DNA of 64,000 nt from Marthasterias glacialis (Eukaryota; Echinodermata; Asteroidea; Forcipulatida; Asteriidae). The notes under the pieces were generated by a model. The model was not told where the DNA came from, made no database searches, and worked only from the letters and a program-made list of their open reading frames with translations. The position numbers and the translations under genes are program-made. Location of the stretch: assembly GCA_911728455.2 (NCBI GenBank), contig OU452219.1, forward strand, positions 17,355,397-17,419,396, in the 5' to 3' direction. Below, piece by piece: positions 38,143-64,000 of this stretch (the first letter of the stretch is position 1; each line of letters starts with the position of its first letter).

Positions 38143-38541
38143 AATGTAAACCCACAACTGTTTCTGTGAATCAAAGATTTGAAGGTCCTTGCTTTTATGG
38201 ATTGTTGAAAAATGGTCCAACATTGTGCCCCAGGGGTTGTTGACTTTCAATCTGAAGCATTTTGGGTATATTGGCCCTCTAAAACTGGCCCGATTTTGCT
38301 AAACAGTGTAGGGTCATTTTTCCTAGATAAAGTCTGGCCAGTTTACTCGTTCAGGAGTGTTTTTATTTTGGATCAGCCTACCAAAAATTCTCAACGGTTA
38401 ACCTACTAAAAATTGAAAAGAAAAATGAAGTTCAGTTGTCAGAAAATATATTTGATTTGTTTTTTAGATGCTGAGGGACTTTAAAGTATTATTTTTAAAG
38501 TATTTTTTAATATTAAGCATTTAGCATTGGTTGCTATGCAT
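38143..38541. repeat. Dispersed repeat B, copy 2 (empty site)
   Basis: Same repeat as at 18.7-19.3 kb, without the MITE. It ends about 130 bp before the proposed CSKMT start codon, so it may contribute to the promoter-proximal region. Confidence 0.8.
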
Positions 38542-38544
38542 GGA

Positions 38545-38673
38545 GCCTATTGTGTGGTGCACCCACAGACAAACCTGTGTATTATGTCTGTGGTGGGTGC
38601 GTCCCACAGACATAAAGAACCCACAAACTCTAAAGGGCGCCACCCAGCGTGCAACTGCTAAAACAAAATAAAC
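38545..38673 (+). promoter_or_regulatory. CSKMT: Presumed CSKMT promoter
   Basis: Short stretch between a dispersed repeat and the proposed CSKMT ATG. It holds three CACAGACA-type words in both orientations (38565-38615) and AAAGGGCGCCACCC. No TATA box. Assigned only by position. Confidence 0.3.
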
Positions 38674-38803
38674 ATGGCTGCGCTTACGAAGTTGGATTTT
38701 TCACCGTGCCTCGTGAAATTGACAAGAGTTCAGGACAAAATGCGATTATTCCACCGTTATCACTTGAGACGTATAGACGAAAACAAAATCAGTTGTTTGA
38801 TCT
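38674..38803 (+). CDS. CSKMT: Probable CSKMT exon 1 (mitochondrial presequence)
   Basis: The ATG is preceded by AAATAAAC and followed by GCTGCG, and opens 43 codons beginning MAALTKLDFSPCLVKLTRVQ. The exon ends at a consensus donor, T|GTAAGT. The peptide is basic (many Lys, Arg, His) with few acidic residues. The leftover T joins CA at 40202-40203 to make a serine codon and reads in frame into the methyltransferase. The link to CSKMT is inferred from phase, distance and presequence character, since exon 1 itself has no recognisable domain. Confidence 0.55.
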
Positions 38804-40878
38804 GTAAGTTTGTGAAGAAGTTGTGATGTTTCTTTCCATTATTTTGACGTCCATGGTTTTTCCTAAAAACGGGTCGTTTGAGAACGCGTGCGTAACCAGA
38901 GAGCGATTCGCCGATTGTGGTTAACAATGTACTTAATCAATAAATGTTAATTTAATTTATTGTATGTAGAGAATCAAGCTGGCTTGAATCCCTCTGAGCT
39001 CCAGTTGTATCCAACGGCATTTTTCCACTCATTATTACCGCAAAACAACATTTTATTCACCCAGATTAGATTATGATTTTGTTTCAAGAAAATGAGTGGC
39101 GCAAAGGCAATCAGAGGGCCAGGGACGTGGCATTCGTAGTCCCAGACTCTTTACAGTACACTCTTCATACCTGTGATTTTACTGTTGAAAAGTATTTCTA
39201 ATAAAATTCACCTAACCATGAGCTAACTAAGTGGAGTCAGCTAAGCTCATATTCATAAAGTGCATATTTGAAATGGGCAAAAATGCTGTATCCGGCTGTC
39301 ACGTTATAGGCCTATCCATGGAATTTTGGTAAACTTTGATCCTTACCTCTATCTAGAAGGGTTGAAGAATATATCCAGCTAGAAACAGGCACTTTGAACA
39401 ATTATAAAGTGTCAAAATCATGAAAAATAAGCCAATTTCACGTCTACATTGGGCTTGACAACGCTACTCGCTAAACACCATTTTAATTTGTTCGGGCATG
39501 AATGTGCGAAAGTTCCAGCCGCGAGATGAAATGTCCACTTGATTTTTCTTTTTTTAAGGTCAATAATTAACGTTTTTGCAACCAATTCCTTGAGAGGAAT
39601 ACTATAAAAGAGGAATATTATAAAAGGGAAATAAAGCCCAACATCCATTAAAAAGTAAAAAAAAAATCCCTTAGAAAGTGGCAGCCGGATATGGAAACTT
39701 TCCCTTGAAATGTGTCTGTCAGACGACGTTGTAGTTGTTTTTAGTGTTGTTGAAAAACACACCTCAGTTTACAGGTTCAGGGTTAAAATTAGCCCTGATA
39801 GAATCTTTTTACTCAGTTGCACTAAGGTTCTATCAGAGCTAGGTTAAAATGAATCATTTGCAAAGTGAGGTTTTAAAGTGTAAAATCTTTTATTATTGCA
39901 ATTACCAGTTTGATTGATCACTTGTAAATGAAAGCTAATTAGTAAGTAAATCTTAGCTGGAAGACGGCCTATAGTGTGAATACCTGTTAGTGGTTAGATC
40001 TATTTTTAAAAGTTTTTTTTTTACACTGCCTTATTACTCTAATCCTTCCTCAGACTAGGCCCAGCCCATGCCACACTTTGACTTTGGTTATTTCTATCTC
40101 CATACTTTTTGCAGTATTTTTAATGTGTAAGCCTTGGACTAGGGCATTGAGTTTTCACTAAAACCATTTCATATCTTCTTTCCCCCCCCCCCCCCCAAAA
40201 GCATCGCCCTGCTGCAGTGACATGAGCAAGAAATCATTCTGGGATCAATTCTATACAAACAAGAAAGCTGGCAGATCCCCATCATTTGATTGGTTCTTTT
40301 CTCACGACATAGCCAATCAGTGGCTGTCAAAGTACATCGATCATGAGAGGACACCCAATCAGGTCATGAACATTCTGGAGCTTGGGTGTGGCACCTCGAC
40401 GCTCTCAAGTAACTTGCTCAAGGAGGTGGAGGATTGTAGGATCATCAGTGTCGATTTCTCCCCATCTGCAGTCAGACAATCCCAAGCTTTTGCTCATCAA
40501 GCACGCACACCCTCGCATCTACATGTACATGGTGCCCCAATTCAGTTCTTAGTCGCAGATGCAACAAGACTCCCTTTCAGAAGCAACCAATTTGATATTG
40601 TATTCGAGAAGGGAACATTTGATGCGATGCTCAACACCAAGAACAGCCAACTTGCCAGCAGGGCATTTAGTGAAACCGTTCGGGTTCTGACATCGGGCGG
40701 ACTGTTTCTACAATTCTCAGATGAGAATCCTGATTTGAGATTGTCTTTTCTTGAAGAGGTCCTTCACCAGAACAATGTGGACAGAGGTCAGGTGTCAGTT
40801 ACCTATCGCGAGATTGGTACTTCTTTTGGGACAGAATACTTCCTCTATCTAACCAATTTTACCAACTCGTGTTTATAA
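38674..40878 (+). CDS. CSKMT: Citrate synthase lysine methyltransferase (CSKMT/METTL12-like), two-exon model
   Basis: S-adenosylmethionine-dependent methyltransferase that in animals trimethylates a lysine of mitochondrial citrate synthase. Exon 2 (40202-40878) holds the whole catalytic domain. Counting from the Met at 40222, motif I is ILELGCGTSTLS (51-62), the acidic post-I strand is IISVDFS (74-80), then VADATRLPF, DIVFEKGTFDAM (125-136), VLTSGGLFLQFSDENPDLRL and a C-terminal TEYFLYL. Order and wording match METTL12 (SFDWFF, FSDEDPD-like, FAYL-like ends). Joining the proposed exon 1 (38674-38803, phase 1) to an acceptor at 40201 keeps frame and gives 268 residues, against about 240 in human. 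The basic exon 1 peptide would be the mitochondrial presequence. If exon 1 is wrong, translation could start at 40222. The gene ends about 2.8 kb before ACSS1 on the same strand. Confidence 0.88.
40202..40878 (+). CDS. CSKMT: CSKMT exon 2 (methyltransferase domain, stop codon)
   Basis: The exon follows a C-rich tract ending CAAAAG at 40201, which would be the acceptor. A second AG (CTGCAG at 40217) would put an in-frame stop after joining exon 1, so the upstream AG is preferred. Stop TAA at 40876-40878. An AATAAA hexamer at 41079-41084 is a candidate polyadenylation signal. Confidence 0.9.
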
Positions 40879-41290
40879 CTTACTGTTTAATGGGTTAACA
40901 CTTTGTGCAATAATTTATTCTCGAGATAGACTTGTTTTTAAAACATAGTCAACTTTGTGTAGAGGTGCACAGCCTCACCCATGGGTACGCATTTTGTTGG
41001 TGTTTACGTTATGGACAACAGTTTGAAAACCACTGCAACAGTTATCTCAACATTGTTTATAAATCAGTTATTCAGAAGAATAAAAAGTACTTGGTTTGTG
41101 AAATACAAGATCTGCAAAGAGTTACTCAGAACTTTTCTGTTGTTCCTTTGGTGTCGTTTTGTAACAGAGAGTGTACCCATGATTGTGGTTGTGCATAAAG
41201 ACAATACCAATAATGAGATGTTATAATTTTCTAAGGTTTCACAAACAATAGGAACTTATCAGTGCAGTTCTCAAGGACAACCAGCCCGTA

Positions 41291-41322
41291 CCTCACTATG
41301 CCACAACAGTGGCATAGTGAGG
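41291..41322. repeat. Perfect 14-bp hairpin downstream of CSKMT
   Basis: CCTCACTATGCCAC - AACA - GTGGCATAGTGAGG. Perfect pairing with a 4-base loop, about 410 bp after the CSKMT stop codon. Confidence 0.7.
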
Positions 41323-41496
41323 CACACACATGGATATGTAGAGATTAGAGCCATTGCCCAAAGTGCTCCAGGGGGAGTGGTAAACTGGAATTTGGGCCAC
41401 TGTTGGAAGAGAGAGGTTCTCAACATTTTTTGTCAATTTCTGCTGCGGAAAGTGTGGCATGGGGTTACCTCATCGTTGTGTGCACTTTGCATAGCG

Positions 41497-41742
41497 TACT
41501 CTCTAAAATGTAAAAGAGTGAAAATTTTCACTCGCTTGCCAGAGTGGTGTCGGTTTGGCTCTTTTTGAGAGTGAAACTCACTCTTCACCACTCTTTATTG
41601 AATGAAAGTGGAGTGAATTTCACTCTCAATCGAGTGAAAATACATGTTTTTCACTCTAAGAAGAGTTGCCCGCCATGCCACTCTTGCAAGGAGCCATATG
41701 GCGGACAAAAAGTGGTTTTCACTCTTTTACATTTAGAGAGTA
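41497..41742. mobile_element. MITE, TACTCTCTAAATGT family, copy 2
   Basis: A 246-bp copy with the same terminal inverted repeats (TACTCTCTAAAATG ... CATTTAGAGAGTA), TA at each end, and the same central words (CCGCCAT, GCCACTCTTGCAAGGAGCC). About 70-75% similar to copy 1 by eye. Lies between CSKMT and the zinc-finger gene. Confidence 0.85.
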
Positions 41743-42048
41743 AAAAGTGAGATTTTGAAGCATCTTGGAGTATGTGCCTATAGGGTCTTTTTTAAAGAAA
41801 GATACAAAAATACTATGTAATAGCCCAAAAGCGCCCAATCCGGAGGTAATGTGTTGCTTTGACACAAAGGAACGCCGTGCCCAACCAACTAAAACTTAAA
41901 ACATTACAAAATTAAGTCTTTGAATACATTGTAATAATGTGAACCAGACTATAATTATAATTTGGGGGATGTTGGTGTCTCCGTCCCGACCCTCAGATAC
42001 ACCATGTTAATGAAAAAAAAGATAAATAATACATATTCAACCATTATT

Positions 42049-42777
42049 TTAAGGTTGCTTTTGCTGACGTCTGTGTTCTTTTTCATGTTGCACTAAATCA
42101 TAATCACTTTCCATATTTATCCCGCAGTATTTACATATCCGCATTTCTCTCACGTGACCCCGCCTGTGTCGTTTGAAGTTCGTTTTGTATTTGAAAGTCT
42201 CCCCGCATATCGTACATAAATACGGCTGTCTTGTAGTGTGAGACCTCTGGTGGTTGGTGAGGCTTAATTTATGTTTGAAAGTCCGGAAGCAGGTGGAGCA
42301 GTGGAGTGACGTGGCGCCAGTAGAGGGTGACGTAGAAGTGGGAACGGACGCCTGCCATTCGGTCCCAGCACCACCTTGCTGAGAAGAACTACTCTCGGTA
42401 GTCTGTGGAAATGACGAGGGAGTCGGGCCAGCTCCATGAGCCATTGCCCCTTGCGATCTTAAGGTCCTGACGTACTGTTCAAAGCTACGACTGTGATCAA
42501 CGTCATCCATTTGATTGGGTCGCCAGTTTTCCTCGTTAAGAAGGTCATGTATACCACCGGACTCGCCCTGTTGGAAAACGGGCACAGCTTGATCGTCCTC
42601 TTGGCTAAGATCGTAAAGATCAGTCGGGTCAAGATCGGGCAGTAAACAGTCTGGCACGGCGGCAGCGAAATTATTATTCAATTGGTCCTCCATAGCGAAG
42701 GAGCTTGGAACTTCCTCTCCTTCCATCTGCACTTTTGTTTTCCCCACTTTCTCTGAGCTGTCTCGCTTTAAACTAAT
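42049..42777 (-). CDS. C2H2 zinc-finger protein, terminal exon
   Basis: Probable DNA-binding transcriptional regulator. The exon starts at a good acceptor (TTTCTTGTAG before 42777) and runs 242 codons to TAA. From its first codon it holds a basic start (ISLKRDSSEK), an acidic, proline- and leucine-containing stretch (about residues 40-75, DLDPTDLYDLSQEDD) that could be an activation segment, a Ser/Thr/Gln-rich linker, and three C2H2 fingers near residues 160-180, 188-208 and 215-235. All three fit C-x2-C-x12-H-x3-H. The linker after finger 1 is TTRQPYL, not TGEKP, and finger 3 follows a degenerate linker. I do not recognise the family. An internal ATG at 42726 could also start a shorter protein. 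It lies antisense between CSKMT and ACSS1. Confidence 0.85.
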   Translation of the reverse strand: MSLKRDSSEKVGKTKVQMEGEEVPSSFAMEDQLNNNFAAAVPDCLLPDLDPTDLYDLSQEDDQAVPVFQQGESGGIHDLLNEENWRPNQMDDVDHSRSFEQYVRTLRSQGAMAHGAGPTPSSFPQTTESSSSQQGGAGTEWQASVPTSTSPSTGATSLHCSTCFRTFKHKLSLTNHQRSHTTRQPYLCTICGETFKYKTNFKRHRRGHVREMRICKYCGINMESDYDLVQHEKEHRRQQKQP

Positions 42778-42993
42778 CTACAAGAAACACAAGAAATTCA
42801 AACTGAGTAATGATAATGTTGCTTCCGTGTAAAATGAACTTGTGCTTAACAAAAGTGGTGTTGTTGAGTATTATTGATGTCCGAGGCTTTAGAGGGGGCA
42901 TGTCCAGTAACACAAAAAAGTTGTCTCGATTACCTATAAGCTTACTTGCTTGACATACAAGTACTACTTACGCGCGCAACTTTTGTGGCCTCT

Positions 42994-43111
42994 GGGGTGG
43001 ATTTCACAAAACTAGTGCTAACTTAGGACTGGTCCCAACTTATGTTAGGACTAGCTACTCGTCCCGAAACTCCAGATAAGACTAGTCCTAGTGCTTTGTG
43101 AAATCCACCCC
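42994..43111. mobile_element. Fold-back element, GTGGATTTCACAAAGC family, copy 2
   Basis: Starts GGGGTGGATTTCACAAAACT and ends TTTGTGAAATCCACCCC, with TTAGGACT / AGTCCTA words between. Located in the intron upstream of the zinc-finger terminal exon. Confidence 0.85.
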
Positions 43112-43444
43112 TGGTCATGCCTGTTTCTGTGTACATTTTCTGAACATGGGTATGCGTTTTTCAAAACTGAGTAAAATTGCAACGAAATATGAACAAGAAC
43201 AAGTTTCTTAGCAGATGTAAGTTTGACGAGTCTCGACTACAACAATAGACCGATTGCGCGACCTGTGTCACGTGACCTATTGTTGAAAATGTAAACACCA
43301 CGACGTCCTCCATAGGAAAGTTCGGTACGATCCATGATGATTGCTGCATTTGTTTATTCAATCGAGGCTTTTTTTTTCTTTTTTGCAAAGAACCGATGCC
43401 ATTGGGGATTTTGTCCCCTCGCGTGTGTGTCCCCCACACGGAAA

Positions 43445-43684
43445 ATTATGAACATGGTCTGAAGGAAGTTGAGTCAAAAGAGGGAGAAATTTCTATACAA
43501 TATTAGTCGTATGGGTACAACATTTTGTGACCACCCGCACCAGCAGCTGAGGTCTGGCAAAACCGTTTCGATTTCGACACAAGGTGGCGCTATTTAATTT
43601 CACTGCCTACTCCGTCGGCTGTGGTTAACCTTTGACATTGCTTATAAACATTAGCGCCAGCTGCAGCAGCTGCGCTGGTCAATC
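43445..43684 (+). promoter_or_regulatory. ACSS1: Presumed ACSS1 promoter and 5' UTR
   Basis: This is the 240 bp directly upstream of the ACSS1 ATG. It is less AT-rich than its surroundings and carries AAGGTGGCGCT (about 43580), which resembles a CTCF core, and E-box-like CAGCTG copies just before the start codon. No TATA box sits at a convincing distance. The start site is inferred only from the position of exon 1. Confidence 0.4.
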
Positions 43685-62241
<18,557 letters not shown>

Positions 62242-62254
62242 GTAAGGCTCACAA

Positions 62255-62510
62255 GGTTGAAGTTGAATAACAATGATGATAATAAAAATAAACTGGCAAT
62301 TTATATAGCGCTCTTACAAGAGATCAGAGCGCTGTACAAAACAACAAAAAACAACCGCATTATTAAGCAAACAAAGAAATGCATAATGGAGGAAAACAAG
62401 AAGAGGAGTTAATGGAATAAGAAGGTCTTAAGCCGCTTCTTGAAAGCATGGATTGATGGTGATGCTCTGACATGAGATGGAAGACTGTTCCACTAGGGTC
62501 GTCTGTTTCA
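62255..62510 (+). repeat. Dispersed repeat ending in TATAGCGC / SINE-like tail
   Basis: Begins with an AATGATGATAATAAAAATAA microsatellite and TTTATATAGCGCTCTTACAA, then AGAGCGCTGTACAAAACAAC and GGTCTTAAGCCGCTTCTTGA. The TATAGCGC motif also ends the SINE at 53.41 kb. Abuts the TTAA element. Confidence 0.5.
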
Positions 62511-62542
62511 GTTTTCTACAGTAAAGCATGGTTGGACACTCT

Positions 62543-63127
62543 TTAACCAGTTGACACCGGATGACGTGTATACACGCCATTCTTTTCCGAGCCGGAACAA
62601 AGGTCGCCCAGACATTCCACCACGGAGCATGCACAGAGCATGCACTCGTTGTTTAACACTTCGTTTCACCCACACAAAGAGGACAGATGGTGCTGAAAAT
62701 GTCATCGAATTTCTCTCATTATGCGGTGGTTATTGTGTAGTCCCTGATTCAAGACCTTCGTTGTTTTGTTCCAAGAAGAGTATGACGAGACATCAAGAGG
62801 CTTCCATTGTTTATTCATTATATTTCGGCTCAATGGAGGCAAGTCCGAGTGAACCTAATATCCAGCCTTGGCTCCGCATTTAGGAATTATCCTCGGCCAT
62901 AGCTCACGGCCGGGGTTTTGCTATTCCAAGTGAATTTGATCTTTTCCTGATAGAGAAACAACAATCCCAAAGCTTCAAAGAGAATCTTTGTTCTCTTGGC
63001 TTTGTCATGCCAGAGCTTCTGTGTGCCAGTGGTACTCTCAAAAGAAAAACTATTCTGTCAATTCTGAGAAAATAAACCCGTCAGGCTGGACGAAAAAAAA
63101 AGAAGATCCCAGGTGCAAACTGGTTAA
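62543..63127. mobile_element. TTAA-flanked non-autonomous element, copy 2
   Basis: A roughly 585-bp copy in the intron after exon 9. Left end TTAACCAGTTGACACCGG, right end GGTGCAAACTGGTTAA, so both TTAA sites survive here. Interior co-linear with copy 1, with small deletions. Confidence 0.8.
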
Positions 63128-63229
63128 AAGTGGACGGCATCAAGTTCTTTTGCTTTTACAGTGAAGGAATCAGTATCCTGTGCTAAAGAATAAGTACAGG
63201 ATTGGTAGGTACCGGAAAACAAATGCTAA

Positions 63230-63325
63230 GTTTTAACCTGAAAGCGTATTGATCGTCAGGTTGATAGCAGTACCCATCCTGCAGAGAAATACTTCCGTCT
63301 GAAGTCAAGAAAGTAGCATTCGAAG
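63230..63325 (+). repeat. Short dispersed repeat F, copy 5
   Basis: CTGAAAGCGTATTGATCGTC, then CAGAGAAATACTTCCGTCTG and AAGTCAAGAAAGTAG. Confidence 0.55.
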
Positions 63326-63827
63326 CCCCTGCCACCCCTAGCCATATAAGGGACTTTTCCCTCTGTGCTGTACACAGATACAGAGTCCTAGCTGTGAGGG
63401 CCCGTTTCTGGGGTGGAAAATTTTGGTGCGCACAGAAGGCATGTTTGAGAGAACGAACGAAACAGAAACTTTTTAACGTTGAGAGATGAATTATTTCCCA
63501 AAAATGACGGATTTATGAGAAATATCTGATGTCCAAAATCCACCGCCAAAAATTGGATGCGGGCATGGACTATAAATCCGGTGACATTAGTAGCTTCTTA
63601 GGGTATGTTTTGAAGTATGGAGCTCTGAAATTTTTCCACCCCAGGAATGGGCCCTCAAGTCCAGGACGTCAGTGTAGTATTTATGCGAAATTGAAGGCCT
63701 CCAGGGCTACTGCCACCCCCAACCCCACTTTCAAAATTTTTTTAAAAATTAATAAAAAATCACTTGATTTCTGCAATCAGAATAAACACGCAGTTTAACC
63801 TGCACAAAATTATGTACAAAACGTAGA

Positions 63828-63941
63828 CAGAATCGATGGCTTCAGCTGTGACTATTGCCGGATCACTGAAAAGGCTTATGCTTCAACATTGTCACAGCAG
63901 CCATCAGCCATAGCCGTAGCCGAAGTCGCTTGATTCGGACA
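63828..63941 (+). repeat. Dispersed repeat G copy (GCCGTAGCCGAAGTC)
   Basis: Has GGATCACTGAAAAGGCTTAT, CATTGTCACAGCAGCCATCA and GCCATAGCCGTAGCCGAAGT. The 23.45-kb copy has the same GGATCACTGGAAAGG and CCATAAGCCGAAGTCGCTTG words. Confidence 0.6.
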
Positions 63942-64000
63942 CACCCACGTACTGTTTTGTGTTGTTATCACTAAAGATGGATCATCTGATTTAATGAATT

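Noticed and set aside
42049-42777. Zinc-finger exon as a processed pseudogene
   Set aside because: The three fingers have all ligands intact, there is no poly-A tail, and a good splice acceptor precedes it.

Overview
This is a eukaryotic, AT-rich, intron- and repeat-rich window, most likely from a marine invertebrate deuterostome and probably an echinoderm. I infer this from animal-type spliced genes (a mitochondrial acetyl-CoA synthetase, a METTL12-type methyltransferase and a C2H2 zinc-finger gene), tRNA-derived SINEs, long CT, TTTA and GCTT microsatellites and many small fold-back elements. The species cannot be fixed from sequence alone.

Layout. Bases 1 to about 38.5 kb hold no gene I can identify. 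They contain simple repeats, a decayed non-LTR retrotransposon on the minus strand (about 6.9-8.35 kb) split by a fold-back element, a hammerhead-like plus histone-like stem-loop unit at 15.4 kb, a nested MITE-in-repeat at 18.7-19.3 kb, an inverted-repeat structure at 23.2-23.5 kb, two SINE copies at 26.8-28.1 kb, and a few weak open segments that could be exons of an unrecognised gene. From 38.67 kb the window is genic: CSKMT (plus strand, 38674-40878, two exons), a three-finger C2H2 gene (minus strand, terminal exon 42049-42777 with likely upstream exons at 47.2-47.4 kb), and ACSS1 (plus strand, exons 43685-62241, running off the right edge).

How the genes relate. ACSS1 makes acetyl-CoA in the mitochondrial matrix. 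CSKMT methylates citrate synthase, the enzyme that next uses acetyl-CoA. Their start codons are 5 kb apart on the same strand. The zinc-finger gene is interleaved with ACSS1 on the opposite strand: ACSS1 exon 1 lies in a zinc-finger intron, and the proposed upstream zinc-finger exons lie in ACSS1 intron 1. All eight ACSS1 splice junctions seen here are GT-AG and keep the reading frame, so the gene looks intact up to the window edge. Its introns hold most of the SINE and MITE copies, a second LINE fragment, a TTAA-flanked 0.6 kb element in two copies, and a 320-bp TTTA array.
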